64,000 nucleotides of DNA from Chamaecyparis obtusa (GCA_027943335.1 BSBK01002085.1:726501-790500), one strand, 5' to 3'. Positions 44,336 through 56,926 are shown, counted from the first letter of the stretch. Program-made: numbers and translations. Notes: generated by a model not told the origin, from the letters alone.

Positions 44336-45416
44336 TGTTAGCAATTTAAGTTGTCATTAGTGTAAATTCACAAACACCATGCACTGGTAAGGGCTCACCG
44401 ATCACTCACGCTACTTAGAAGACACCAGTAGACAAGAAACAGAGTGTGTGTACTGGTAGATGTAAGCACCGGTAGGCTGATCTAAGTACTCAGTACCGGT
44501 CTTATAAGTGGATATAGAGATGAACCGAGTATAGGATGTACCGGTCTAACTGCATAAAGATCCGATTCGGATTCTGCGGATCAGTTTGAATTAAAACCGG
44601 ATTATACGGGACATCCACCGCTCTAAAGTGGAGTTAGCTTTATTTCTACGGATGTTTTAAAGGTAAACTCCCGATCACAACGCATAGCTTTTTGCTAGTT
44701 GCATGATTTCTTGTTGAGTTTACAGCCTGGCGGTTCTATGAGTTAAGCGTTTCATTAAGGTGAACTCTTGTATAAATACAGGTCATAGGACGCAAGAAAG
44801 AAGGTTGTTGAGAATTGTTGAGAAAACAGAGCAGTGAAGAGACATCTGCGTAGCAATCATAGTCACTAGAGGTGAAAGGCAAAGAGGCAGAAAAGATTCA
44901 ACAGCTAGGCAAACCGGGGAAGAGATCAACAGGTATGATCTGATCAGACAATCAGTGTCCTAGAAGATCATTGCTTTTGTAAGGTGTGAAAGCAAGCTAA
45001 AATCCCTATATCAGGGTGGACCTAATCGGTTCTTTGTAAAATCCCCTAACAGGGTAACATCATTGTTGATGTTAAAAGTCCTTTAACCAGGCAACTCCTA
45101 ACAGAGTTAAAATCTTAACGGATCTACCAAATCCCTTAACCGGGTAGCACTCTAACAAGTGTTTTGTAAGCTCCTAATAGGGCGCCTTCATTCTGCAGTA
45201 GTGAAGTTGTGAGCTCTGTCTCACCATGGTTTTTTCCTTCTAACCGAGGGTTTCCACGTATATATCTTGTGTTGATCTGTGTACTTCTTTTACAGTTATG
45301 AATGTTTGTTTTACACTTTGCTTAGATTACAAGAAGTAATAAACAAGATTGGAATTATAGTAGAAAATAGTTCGTACTGATTCAACCCCCCTCTCAGTAA
45401 CCGGTTAATAATAATA
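44336..45416 (+). repeat. 3' LTR of element B
   Basis: Starts TGTTAGCAATTTAAG. The end reads AATAATA instead of AACA by one transition, followed by the TSD ATTGT. It differs from the 5' LTR by scattered substitutions, a 10-bp duplication near 44812 (gttgagaattgttgag) and small deletions. Confidence 0.92.
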
Positions 45417-45421
45417 ATTGT

Positions 45422-46397
45422 CCCCAATTGTATCTTTTTTAGAGGAATCTTCTTCTAGGGTTTCAAATTGATCTTTGAATCCTGTTATATGCCGAGATGC
45501 TCCACTATCAATTATCCAAGTGTTTTTGCTTGAGTTAACTTCACTTGATAATGCCAAGAAGAATAAGGATATTTCTGCTCCTTTGACTTTAGCTAATGCT
45601 GCTTGAATTTTCTTCCTCTCAGGACATAATCTATGTGTATGTCCAAGCTTATCACATTTGTAACACTGTATTTTGGAGAAGTCTCAGTTTTTGTGACTTT
45701 TATTAGGATTCCCTACGTGGCTTGTGTTAGAGTTTCCTTTCTTATGTTTAAACCTCCTTTTATTGCCTTTGAAGTTTGAATGAGTATGTAGAGCTTGAAT
45801 CTCATTTCCTTTGGTAAGCTCGATCCCTCATGATATTAACCGGGATTCCTCTTGAGTGCAGTCATTCTTGAGTTGATCAAACTTGCATAGAGAAGAACGT
45901 CCAGTTATACATTGAATAAAAGATTCCCATGTGATGGGTAATCCTCTAAGAGCTATTAATGTTAACTCCATGTCATCAATATTATTTCCAATAGTGGAGA
46001 GTTGATCTCTTAATTCGGAAATCCGAGGAAAGTAAGATGTAATTGTTTCCCCTTTATTCATCTTTAGATTTAGAAGTTGCTGTTTGAGAGTAAGTAATCT
46101 ACTTGTATTATTAATCTCAAATGTTTCTTGAGTAGTTTTGAATACTTCATAGGTGGTTTTAAGTCTCACTATGGAGGGGAGGATATGATCTTTAACAACA
46201 TCAATTATGATCTTCTTTGCTTTGTTGTTATGTCTTTTCCAAGTCTATTTTTGTGGTTCTTCTTCTAGCATCTTTTTGTCTTCCTCAACATAGGAATCTA
46301 ACTCAAGTTCTTGAAGCAATGTAAGAATTCGTATTTTCCATCAAAAGAAGTTTGAAGCACCGTCGAGTCCGTCTTCTACCTTAATGTAATTGGCCAT
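45422..46397 (-). pseudogene. Copia A gag and protease N-terminal part
   Basis: The minus-strand ATG at 46397 opens MANYIKVEDGLDGASNFF, then a TGA, then a UBN2/copia capsid: TLLQELELDSYVEEDK, KKIIIDVVKDHILPSIV, and 46169-45828 with LKTTYEVFKTTQETFEINNT and MELTLIALRGLPITWESFI. A zinc knuckle CYKCDKLGHTHRLC lies near 45630-45670. The copia protease active site WIIDSGASRHITG follows near 45490-45525. Stops include a TGA at about 45826 where CGA is likely. Element B interrupts the protease after the active site. Confidence 0.9.
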
Positions 46398-46474
46398 TAT
46401 AATTTCTCTTTTGTTTATAATGAATCTATAAGGAATTCGAGGTTAGTTTTTTTTAATGAATTTCCTCTATTAAG

Positions 46475-46486
46475 GCTCCGATACCA
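46475..46486 (-). other. Primer-binding site of copia A
   Basis: In minus sense TGGTATCGGAGC follows the 5' LTR end directly and differs by one base from the initiator Met-tRNA consensus. Confidence 0.85.
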
Positions 46487-46989
46487 TGTTAGGAATATAA
46501 GATCTTTAATAGAGAAAATCTGATGTCTTTAATGTACTGTTTATTGTATATATTTTCTGTGCAATATATATTTACTGAACTGTATTGTATGTTTGCAAAG
46601 AAGACAATGCCATGTTTATTGATTACATTCCTCTAAACATAGGAAGCATTTAAATATAATATGACAAGTCATATCTATGTAGAGACATGACTCTACGTGG
46701 CTTAAGCCACGTAGGGCCATGTCTTTACGTAGACATGCCCTTTTGTAAATGTGGGGCTTATCAATAACATTCGTATTACATCCAGCTGTTACGATAACTA
46801 TCCTCTGATAGTTAACATAGCATATTAATATATAATATGTTACGTTAACTATCGGATGATAGTTACACGTAACAGTATTACTATGTTCCAAAGCTTTTGT
46901 AATATCGACTAAGTCGATTCAATAGCAGACATTTATTAAACTCTGTTTCAACAGAGTACAGTTGACTATAATGTACATTAATAATAATG

Positions 46990-47037
<48 letters not shown>

Positions 47038-47109
47038 CGACTAGTATGTTGAGCAATAACAATATAATTCATCCAATTATATCAATCAAATCGACGCTAT
47101 AGTTTAACA
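46487..47109 (-). repeat. 5' LTR of copia A (right end in window)
   Basis: 623 bp, the same ends as 33200-33839 and only a few percent divergent. It has both palindromes and a shorter internal (TA)n tract (about 46992-47032). Confidence 0.93.
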
Positions 47110-47696
47110 ATATATATATATATATATTCTTGATCTCACTATTATAACCTATGTTAATACTCTATATGATCCAACTTTGTTCTTATCTCTTCCTTATGAA
47201 GAGTGCCAAAGTATTTTATATTCTCTTATTGATATTCTCTCCTATTTGATCTGCACCGATGAACATATATATTCTTCTCATGATCATTTGCACTTTCTTC
47301 ATACTTGGTGAATATGCTACTGTCGTTTCAAGTGATTTCCCTCCCTTTTGCTCATGTGAGTATTCAAATGTCCACAATAGGCTTTGATCTGCCACGCATG
47401 TTTTCTAATGATGATTGAATGATAACCAACTCTGATTTATACAATTTGATTCTGATATAATGATGTCCTCCCCTTAACTTTATGATTCATCCAATTGATT
47501 AATACCCATTAATAACCTCATATCTTCCCTATTGTTCTTATTCCCTGATTATATCACTCCTTTTCTTTTTCCCAATAAGAAAGTTGATAGCCATTTTATA
47601 TAAATCTATATACAAGGGTGTGTACCAATCTGGAAATGTTGGATATATCGCCAATGTCTCCCCATGTATGGTTTTACTCTCTCTCTCTCTCTCTCT

Positions 47697-47756
<60 letters not shown>

Positions 47757-48109
47757 TAGTTTATATATTTCTTTGCAAATTCCTCTTTGAATCTTATCAT
47801 GTCTCCATGATGACAAGGATATGTTGTTGTGCAGCAAATATTGGTCACGACTATGCCAAGGGAACTGCACATATATGCCAAGGATGCAACCTCCCATTCT
47901 CGTGGGTAAAAGCCCCCTCGAGCACAATCATATGACTTGTTTTGTGCTTGGTCTGAGAAACTTTGACATCTCTATAGATCATAGATAACTCGTTGTATAA
48001 GTTTCGTTTACAAGACACATATTAATAGTGTTGATTGTGTGATTCCCCCTGTTCCCTTCATTGTTGATTTGATTGTCCCCTCCTATCTTCAAAATTCAAA
48101 TATAGCAAC
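47110..48109. other. Spacer with (AT)n and (CT)n(TA)n microsatellites
   Basis: (AT)n at 47110-47128 is the right half of the tract hit by copia A. A compound (CT)n then (TA)n tract lies at about 47677-47755. Short ORFs across these tracts are artefacts. Otherwise nothing is recognised. Confidence 0.6.
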
Positions 48110-49211
48110 TGTTAGCAATTTAAGTTGTCATTGGTGTAACCCACAAACACCATTCCCACTGGTAAAGGTTCACCGGTCACAAACGTTACTTTAAAGGCAC
48201 CGGTAGAGAATAAAAACAGAGTGTATGCACCAGATGACTAAATAGAAAGATTCACCAGTAGACCAAACCAAGTACATAGTACCGGTCTTATGTTGCATAC
48301 ATGGATGAACCGGGTATAAGGGTATACTGGTCTAACTGCATAAAGATCCGCTCCGGATTCTACGGAGCAGTTTGAGTTAAAACCGGAATATGCAGAGCAT
48401 CCATTGCTCTGAAGTGGAGTTAGCTTTTTAACAGGAGTTAGCTTTATTTCTACAAATGTTTTCAAGGTAAACTCCAGATCGGAACGCAAAGTTTTTTGCT
48501 AGTTGCATGATTTAATGTTGAGTTTATAGCCTGATGGTTCTATGAGTTAAGGGTTTCATTAAGGTGAACTCTTGTATAAATACAGGTCATAGGACGCAAG
48601 AAAAGTTGTTGATAGTTGCTGAATGGAGAGAGCAGAGAAGAGAGATATCATATTCACCAGAGGTGAAAGGCAAAGAGGCAGAAAAGATTCAACAACCAGA
48701 CAAACCGGGGAAGAGATCAACAGGTATGATCTAATCAGACAATTAGTGTCATATGAGATCATTGCTTTTATAAGGTGTGAAAGCAAATTGAAATCCCTCT
48801 ATCAGGGTGAATCTGATCGGTTCTTTGTAAAATCCTTTAACAGGGTAACATTTTTGTTGATGTTGAAATTCTTTTAACCAGGCAACTCTTAACAGGGTTA
48901 AGATCTTAACCGATCTTCTATAAAATCCTTTAAACGGGTAGCACCTTCACCAGTGCTTTCTAAGCTCTTAACAGGGCACCTTCATTTTGCAATAGTGAAG
49001 TTGTGAACTCTGTCTCACCGTGGTTTTTTCCTTTTAACCGAGGGTTTCAACGTATACATCTTGTGCTGATCTGTGTGTTTCTGTTTATGCTTATGAATGA
49101 TTGTTTATATTTTGCTTATCAAGAAAGGATAATTAAACAAGTTTTGAATTGTAATAAAAACAAGTATTTACTGATTCACCCCCTCGTCTCAATAACCAGT
49201 TAGTAATAACA
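48110..49211 (+). repeat. 5' LTR of element C
   Basis: Starts TGTTAGCAATTTAAG and ends GTTAGTAATAACA, with TATA box TATAAATA at 48575-48582. The short inverted-motif series (CCCTCTATCAGGG, CCTTTAACAGGG, CTTTTAACCAGG, CTCTTAACAGGG) lies at about 48790-48985. Confidence 0.92.
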
Positions 49212-49213
49212 AT

Positions 49214-49225
49214 TGGTATCAGAGC
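49214..49225 (+). other. Primer-binding site of element C
   Basis: TGGTATCAGAGC, two bases after the LTR end, identical in sequence and spacing to B and E. Confidence 0.9.
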
Positions 49226-49269
49226 TCAGTTTTCTAGTGTACAAAGCTTAACCGCTTGAGAGAAAGATC

Positions 49270-49753
49270 ATGGAGGGTTATAGGTATCAGAAACAACTTG
49301 AGGAAGCCAACAACATCATTGCCTCTCTGGAGAATAGGCTGAGAAGATCACTTGCAAAAAGGAAGGAGCTCGCTCTGCAATTGAATGAGAGCAATGAGAC
49401 CATTGATGAACTCTCTAGGCAGAGTGGATCTGATGAAGTTGAGGAGGCAGTCTCTAAGCTCATGGAAAGGAACGAGACCCTAACCGGTCAGATCTCTAAC
49501 CTTAAGAGGGAGTAAGAAGATAATGTCCTAAGAATGACAGAACTAATTGAGAAAAAGAGAAAAGATGAAGATGAAAGAAACACAGCAGTCAAGTCATTAA
49601 CAGCCTCTGAAAAAGCAAGGAACTGGGCAGAGGAAGCTGTAGGGGCAAATGAACTTGTCATTTTGCAACTCCAAGAAGACATGCAAATTGTCACCCAAGA
49701 AAACACCAACATGCAAAAGGGTTGGCACGATAGGGATGAAGCATGAAAAAAAC
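49270..49753 (+). pseudogene. Element C ORF1 N-terminal part (coiled coil)
   Basis: The ATG at 49270 gives MEGYRYQKQLEEANNIIASL and the same coiled-coil protein as B. The frame is continuous apart from one TAA at 49513-49515, where B has CAA, and is open again to 49746. It ends where element D is inserted; the zinc-knuckle half is absent. At the point where B has a one-base loss, C keeps the frame, so ORF1 is one protein in the ancestor. Confidence 0.82.
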
Positions 49754-52183
49754 TGTGAAGAATTGAGTTTGGCTCTTCATGGATGTTTATTACTATTTGT
49801 GAAAAATAACACTGCAACTATTCTCAAACTATATGCAAGGCAAAAACTAATGACACTTATACCAAAATTGATCATCTAAATCAGATAATTAACATTTTGA
49901 ATGAACATTCTCAACTTGAATTCTTATTTCAAACAATTTATATAGTATTCATTAAAACTGTGGCACATGTATGACCTAACTTCTTCCTCATGTTGTCATG
50001 ATATCCAACTATGGCCGCCACCCTTGAATGAATTCACCACGAACTACTCTCAATGGTGTGTAACTGGTCCAAAGAGAGTGCCGTCTCAGGGAGGGACTGC
50101 CTACGGCCCTTCTGTAGCAAAGAGATCAGAAAATAATAGCCAAACGGCCCTATGGTTGTAATCCCGTGACCAAAAACTAAGTCACAGCACCTCCCTTGTC
50201 TCATGCAGCTGCTCTTTAGCAGTGCGGACTGCCCAACAATGAATGTCGTTCCCAAATAACGATCTCACAGCACCTACTAAGTCAAGATGAGCTCTCCAAA
50301 CTACTGCTGCAAATATGTAACACCCACGTGCCAATTCCCTGAATAACGTTAACAGTTATTAAGGAAAATCCACTGTCAATAATTATCGCATTTCAATATA
50401 TATGCAGACGCAGCAATAAGAATACAATCTCCAATGAATTTAATAATGTTCACTCTACCACCCTTTCGATAATCAGGAAAAATATAACCAGCCTCTCAAT
50501 GATTATTCCAGAATTATAAATTGTTGAATTCTTAGACACCTTTCCGATAATAAAACTTCAATCTCTAGAATTTTGACTTTCACAATTCCGATATACACAG
50601 CATTGAATTGTGATCTCAGAAACAATCAGCTGTGAAATTCACCATTATCAGACAATGGCTCAAATCACGAGATGAGAAATCAGTCCTCAAAACCCTAGCC
50701 AAGTTTGTCTTCTTCACGAATTTCAATAAAATAATGATTGCATAATGGATGAGAAAAGTGCTTTTTCGAGTAGAATATATAGGCTTTTTGGAAAAAGCAC
50801 TTTTTAATATTTTCACTTAATTGGCTTTAAAAATAATCTCACTTTATAACATAAAGTTATAATGTCATAAGTTATTAAATTAAATCAAAATAATTTAATT
50901 TAATAACACATTTAAAATATAAGCCACTGAACTGTCTGACTGCAATCAACGAACTTCTGACAAAGCACCAAGTCCAACTGCCCTGTTAGGAATAGGCACT
51001 GCCATGCTAGAACTAGCCACTACTAAAAATGATGCAGGAGCATCCTGGGTGTAAGAGCAATCTTGCATCACCCAAAAATATTTATGGTTTCTTTTGAATA
51101 AGGGCTATCTTATGTAGAGCTGCTATTTATTGAAACTTGTTATTTTTAGTAAGTTGGTCATACGATCTCGGAATGTTCTGATTTCATAGTTGGAGGTTCA
51201 TCTTAATCATATCAGCCTACCTGTAAAGTTTCATTGCTAGATCAAGTCTGGTTTTGAAGATATTGAAACTTTTCGGTTTTGGAAACAGGGAAAAACTTTG
51301 AACTCAATTTTGAAGGCTTTAGAGGCCCTGGATGAGGTTGAATTTTCGGCTGAATGACTTAATTCATGCATTGTAGAGCTCCTCGTGCCCTTTCCGAAAT
51401 AGGGTTATAATAGTTAATCGGGTCAACGGGTGATGACTTATGGTCTTTGGAAGTTGGGTCACTTGAAATGGCGGAAAATGATTTTCCTTCAAAATTTCTG
51501 TTTGGGTTTCAAAAGTTATTTTGAGCCGACTTTGATGTAATAAAATGAAAAATAAAATAATTCTAAGTTTGGTCGGCCTTGTTGGCTAAAAAATTCTGGA
51601 ACCTTCCCAGGCGGTGGAAAATTGCCTATATAAGGAAGGCTGTAGTGTTGTCTTAGGCAATTCGGGACAGTTCTGGGTAGTAGTTGTGGGTATTGATTCG
51701 AGGCTTTGTCCTACAGAATATTGTAAGGGAATGCCCATGTGGCTTTGCATATTGTAATTTTGAAAGTTTGTAATTCCACATTTGTGGAGATAATAAGAAG
51801 CCAATTTTCTGTTCTTGCATATTGTTGTTATTTCTTTGTTTTTGTTATGTGTTTGTGGTATTAAGGGGAGCACCCTTCATCAAAAAATAGACTTACTAAA
51901 AATAGTAAGTCTCTCAAACTGGAGATTCTCTGAAACTCGATCTTGAGATATCTGATGCTTCGTGCAGACACCCTGCTAATCCTGGCCATACCCAAAATAC
52001 CACTTACTAAAAATAGTAAGTTGACCCAAAATGATCCGAACGAAGAGTAGACCTGATAAGTTGAACCTCCAAAATAGAATCCCAATGCTAGCTCCACCAA
52101 CTGACCCCCTCTGATCCCCTGATTAGCCTGTGAGGGTCGCCAAACCAAGCTAATCTCATAATTCTAAAAATGGGGACATTACA
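49754..52183 (-). repeat. 3' LTR of element D, containing a solo LTR
   Basis: On the plus strand it runs TGTGAAGAATTGAG to GGGGACATTACA. Length is 2,430 bp, or 1,572 bp without the inserted solo LTR and its AAAAA duplication. The TATA with flanking inverted repeat (minus sense) is at about 50757-50805. Stem-loops ACTTACTAAAAATAGTAAGT lie near 51891 and 52000. Confidence 0.9.
51030..51882 (+). repeat. Solo LTR of an unclassified family, TSD AAAAA
   Basis: 853 bp begin TGATGCAGGAGC and end CCCTTCATCA, flanked by AAAAA (51025-51029 and 51883-51887). The uninterrupted site is seen in the D right LTR near 56640-56655. TATA-like ctatataagg lies at 51626-51635 and polyadenylation-like aataag near 51792. 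No second copy in the window. Confidence 0.88.
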
Positions 52184-52615
52184 GTCCTCCCTTCCCAAGA
52201 TTGCTTGTCTTCAAGCAATTAGGAAAAACAAGCAACATCATAAACCACCCAAATCCCAAGGATGGTCACAAGTAATGTCCCGATCCTCACCAAACTCTTG
52301 TGAAAAGAGAACCAACATCAACAGAATAAGCACCACTGAAAACATCTGTAAACCAACTATAGATATCGATGCTGAAAACAACCCAACGGAACTCAACCCA
52401 TCTGAAATAACAATTCTGTCAAAACTTGAGTCTCTGTCTATCCAGCACTCACACCCAACTGCACTGGGAAAACAACAGTGACCAAATGTGCCTGAATCAC
52501 TGTTATAAACTCCGCCCTCTGATAAACAGTCTTGAGTGTGTGGATATTGCAAGTAATCTAACTTGCAACTGCCAAATCCATCTGCAAACAATGGTGCTAA
52601 TCCATCCCATAATGG
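52184..52615 (-). other. Polypurine tract and 3' untranslated region of element D
   Basis: In minus sense the tract ttgggaagggaggac precedes the 3' LTR. The region equals 16110-16525 of L; no functional ORF is supported. Confidence 0.65.
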
Positions 52616-55275
52616 ATGGTAGGATACTGGAGCCGGTTTACCCGTGTGAGATCAAATCATCCACCTGTAGGTCAAAATAAAAATGATGAGCATACCCCAC
52701 TATATAATGTCGGTAAGAATCCCCAATCTCTGTCAATGGCTCTCTATCAATGGCTCATCATTACCAAACCGGGAATCAAAAGATGGCTCCAATCTCCGAC
52801 TCCACATCACTATAGGCTGGGTAGGAACCTGAGCAACCCTCTTAACAAACCCAACCTAAAAATCCCTGTGGGGAAGCATAGTAGAAAGAGTCTCCACAAT
52901 CTTCCCGACCAACCTCCAAATAGCACAAGAGCCTCGGATGAGAGTACCCTCAGACACTCTATAAGAATCCTGACGCACGTCTGCACTCTCAAGTAGATAC
53001 TCCATAAATGACTTGGTGCAATAGAAATTATACGTGGAAGCATCAACTCGCTCCCCCGCAATCCACAGCTGATCCCCTCGCAAATGTGGCACAACCAACT
53101 GTCCCGTGCTATCAGCTAAGTGGGATGATGAAGTAGATTCACTCCCAGCTAAAGCAAGCAAATCAACTTGAGAGCCTATCTCCTCTGGTACTCCTACCTC
53201 ATTCGTACCAAGTGCTCCCATATCCGGAACAGATGTGTCTGCCACAACATCATGTTTCTCAAAACCAACTGTACGAGCAAACTCACCACCAACCACCTCA
53301 ATGTGCAATCAAACTGGGTCTGGGGCTGGTGTAGACCGTAAATGCTCCAACTCCCCGGTCACCTCCTCTAATCGGATCTGTGACTCCTGAAGAGCCCGCT
53401 GAGTATCCTCTAAAACCTCAGTAGTCGTTGTGAGCTCCCCAATAAGCTCACTCACCTCCTCTCTGTCCATCAGTGCCTCATAAGCTGTACTCCCCCACTC
53501 CACTAGGTGATCTCGGTCGGCTACCATCTGTAAATAGTTATGTCTCAAAATCTTGACAGCCTCACGCAAAGAGTGAATCTTTGTCAATGAAAGGTAACCA
53601 CCACTGGTCTCATCTGTCATAGGAGCACCCCAACCATAAACAACAAGCAACTGACGAGCGGCATCAAAATGCTCGAGAGTAGAAGAAATATCCGTCTCAT
53701 CAACTCACAACTGGCTAGTCACATGATGACTCTGCACAACAGGCCTCCTATGAACAACCTCAAATGCACTGTCTACACTGTGAGAGGAAGCTGTATCCAA
53801 CAAATTCCCCTCAAGATCACCCTCTCTCTGTGTACTTACATCTGAGTACACCTCTACACTCTGAGTACAAGCATCGGACACGTCCTCATCTAACCCCGAG
53901 GAAGCTGCTGCTGAATTTGACTCAACACAATCTCCAACTACCCCGTTCTCTGCAACTGTCTGACAGTCCAGATCCTGAGACACATCCTCATGAGTTACCA
54001 AAAAGTAACCCTGTCTCTAAAAGTGGAAGCCCTGGCTATAACAAACTCCTGCCACTCATAAGCTTCCCTGTCCTCATCTGTGAGTCCCTGTAACACATAA
54101 TCCTGGAACTCACCATCACCATATGACAACGCTAAATCTACACCCAAAGTCAGATATAGAAAGCTGGAAATACTACAACACTCATCATCCTCGCCCTCAG
54201 CATCGGAGATATCTGCAATGCTAGTGTACACATCATCTATCTGCATCTCCTCTACTAACTCTGGCTACATACACAACTCAATGTCGTCATGTGAATCAAC
54301 TAAACTGTGGCATGAAACTATGTCGCCCAAATCAACTGCAACACTCCCATCCTGAGTGTCATCACTAGAAAGCTCCATTCTCACATCCTCAACACAGGAA
54401 TAAACCACTGTCTCCTGTACTGATTCCACACTGCAACTGCTATCATAAATCTCTGAGCTGTTAGAGCTCATACACTCCTCGCAATCATCATCCAACATCT
54501 CACAGCGGGTGTCATCTCCAATGCAACTTACAGCATCCTCAAAAGTGTCATCAGATGTGTCTATACTATCAGCTCACACATCTCCTGCTGAAATCTCATC
54601 TGCAGACATGTGTCTTTGCACACATGACTCAACATCAAGCTGTGCACCAATAATGCTAGAGCACAAACTGTCATCAACTGACCCTGCTGAAATGCCCGGA
54701 TCTCCAACCTCACCATTGGGAGACTCCGTACATGCCTCGGTCCCAACTGAGGAAGTAATTGCCTCCTGAACTGGAGCAACACTACTATAGCTGACATAAA
54801 CATCTCCAATAACAACTCCCTCCATGAAAGAGTCTAAACACTCAGTGATAACTGCAACATCAGTTGCCTCCGTACAATCCGTAGTGACTGCTCTGGGAGC
54901 CTCAACCTGGTGATGGTCAGCACTACTGTCAACCAATGGCACTGAAACATCCACTGGTTCTGATGCAATAAATCCATCATCAGCACTGCGAATGGGAATA
55001 GCAAGTGCTGAACTAGATGCAGGAACATCAGCATCACGGAAAACTGTCAGAGAAAACTCTAGCCTTCTCCCCTGCAAACTCGTTGTCGGCCTTCTAAAGG
55101 CAGAGACCATATATCTCGCTGACTTGTCTACTGTAACTGGATCTGACAAACTCTCTGCTAATCTCTGCTGATGCAGTCTAAGTCTCTCCACTCTTTCTAC
55201 TAAAGCATTTAATTCCTCTCTCTTTCCCTTACTGCTATGATGACTTCTGGAACTGGATCTCCTGTATTTATCCAT
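52616..55275 (-). pseudogene. Long acidic unknown ORF of element D (disrupted)
   Basis: The minus-strand ATG at 55275 begins MDKYRRSSSRSHHSSKGKRE and a helical segment ELNALVERVERLRLHQQRL, giving the N-terminus that L has lost. The frame is open to 54574, resumes at 54498-54265 and 54246-53995, shifts, and runs 54001-53705, 53650-53309 and 53308-52856 with single stops between. The TGA at 53311-53309 is at the same codon as the TGA of L at 15422. Ser/Asp/Val-rich acidic middle, coiled coil around 53500-53330 and a C-terminal part (LWIAGERVDASTYNFY) correspond to L. Function unknown. Confidence 0.72.
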
Positions 55276-55360
55276 GGCTAGAGAAAATAGAAGTGCTGAT
55301 CACTTTTAAAATAACTTCATAAAATTAATGTATCCAGATCCCACAAGATGGCAGGAAGAT

Positions 55361-55373
55361 AGCTCTGATACCA
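55361..55373 (-). other. Primer-binding site of element D
   Basis: In minus sense TGGTATCAGAGCT lies one base after the 5' LTR end. It has the consensus G where L and gypsy G have A. Confidence 0.88.
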
Positions 55374-55374
55374 C

Positions 55375-56888
55375 TGTGAAGAACCGGGTTTGGCTCTTCC
55401 TGGATGTTTATTAATATTTGTGAAAAATAACACTGCAATTATTCTCAAACTATATGCAAGGCAAAAACTAATGACACTTATACCAAAATTGATCATCTAA
55501 ATCAGATAATTAACATTTTGAATGAACATTCTCAACTTGAATTCTTATTTCAAACAATTTATATAATATTCATTAAAACTGTGGCACCTGTATGACCAAA
55601 CTTCTTCCTCATGTTGTCACGATATCCAACTATGGCTGCCACCCTTGAATGAATTCACGACGAACTGCTCTCAATGGTGTGTAACTGGTCCAAAGAGAGT
55701 GTCGTCTTAGGGAGGGACTGCCTACGTCCCTGCTGTAGCAAGGCGATCAGAAAATAATGGCCAAACGGCCCTATGGTTGGAATCCTGTGACCAGAAACTA
55801 AGTCACAGCACCTCCCTTGTCTCACGCGGCTGCTCTTTAGCAGTGCGGACTGCCCAACAATGAATGTCGTTCCCAAATAATGATCTCACGGCACCTAGTA
55901 AGTGAAGACGAGCTCTCCAAACTGCTGCCGCAAATTTGTAACACCCACGTGCCAATTCCCTGAATAACGTTGACAGTTATTAAGGCAAATCCACTGTCAA
56001 TAATTATCGCATTTCAATATATATGTAGACGTAGCAATAAGAATACAATCTGCAATGAATTTAATAATCCTCACTCTACCATCCTTTCGATAATCAGGAA
56101 AAATATAACCAGCCTCTCAATGATTATTCTAGAATTATAAATTGTTGAATTCTCAAACACCTTTCTGATAATAAAATTTCAATCTCTAGAATTTTGACTT
56201 TCACAATTCCGGTATACACAGCATCGAATTGTGATCTCGGAAACAATCAGCTGTGAAATTCACCATTATCAGACAATGGCTCAAATCACGAGATGAGAAA
56301 TCAGTCCTCGAAATCTTAGCTAGGTTTGTCTTCTTCACGAATTTCAATAAAATAATGATTGCATAATGGATGAGAAAAGTGTTTTTTCGAGTAGAATATA
56401 TAGGCTTTTTGGAAAAAACACTTTTTAATATTTTCACTTAATTGGGTTTAAAAATAATCTCACTTTATAACTTAAAGTTATAAAGTCATAAGTTATTAAA
56501 TTAAATCAAAATAATTTAATTTAATAACACATTTAAAATATAAGCCACTGAACTGTCTGACTGCAATCAACGAACTTCTGACAAAGCACCAAGTCCAATT
56601 GCCCAGTTAGGAATAAGCACTGCCCTACTAGAAATAGCCACTACTAAAAATAGACTTACTAAAAATAGTAAGTCTCTCAAACTGGAGATTCTCTGAAACT
56701 CGATTCTAAGATATCTGACGCTCCGTGCAGACACCCTGCTAATCCTAGCCATACCCAAAATACCACTTACTAAAAATAGTAAGTTGACCCAAAATGATCC
56801 GAACGAAGAGCAGACCTGATAAGTCGAACCTCTAGAATGGAATCTCAACGCTGGCTACACCAACTGACCCCCTCTAATCACCTGATTA
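55375..56888 (-). repeat. 5' LTR of element D, missing its first 58 bp
   Basis: On the plus strand it begins TGTGAAGAACCGGG and stops after CCTGATTA at 56888, where element C sequence starts. The TATA with flanking inverted repeat is at about 56372-56420. It shows the empty site for the solo LTR found in the left LTR. Confidence 0.9.
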
Positions 56889-56926
56889 ATGACAAGCTAC
56901 TTTTTGTGTCAATCGGTTATCAAGAC

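Larger units (their letters stand above)
37412..45416 (+). mobile_element. Complete non-autonomous LTR retroelement B with a large unknown ORF2, TSD ATTGT
   Basis: An 8,005-bp element with LTRs of 1,094 and 1,081 bp, a perfect primer site, a polypurine tract and a 5-bp TSD, inserted in the protease region of copia A. ORF1 (38564-39802) is a coiled-coil protein with several CCHC zinc knuckles. ORF2 (40365-44043) would be about 1,226 codons and matches no pol domain I know. No protease, RT or integrase is present, so it must use enzymes of another element. A second member, C, lies at 48110-61263 and preserves ORF1 and ORF2, which argues for an established family. Confidence 0.92.
33200..47109 (-). 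mobile_element. Copia (Ty1-type) element A, minus strand, TSD ATATA, with element B nested inside
   Basis: The LTRs are at 33200-33839 (3' LTR in element sense) and 46487-47109 (5' LTR). A primer site lies at 46475-46486, gag-protease at 45422-46397, and integrase, RT and RNase H at 34440-37406. Integrase before RT defines copia. ATATA flanks both ends (33195-33199 and 47110-47114), although in an (AT)n tract this is weaker proof than usual. Removing B and its duplicated ATTGT leaves about 5.9 kb, a normal copia size. Several stops and indels make it defective. Confidence 0.93.
49754..56888 (-). mobile_element. Non-autonomous LTR element D (family of L), minus strand, right end deleted
   Basis: The left LTR (49754-52183) contains a solo LTR insertion (51030-51882). 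The internal region is 52184-55374 and the right LTR 55375-56888. In element sense the right LTR is the 5' LTR; it lacks its first 58 bp (the counterpart of 52126-52183). The same deletion removed part of element C. Primer site and polypurine tract are intact. The internal ORF is the same acidic protein as in L, and no pol domain is present. Confidence 0.9.

Noticed and set aside
47584..47935. ORFs with long Tyr-Ile repeats
   Set aside because: They are translations of the (TA)n microsatellite, not genes; the same holds for 46881-47072.
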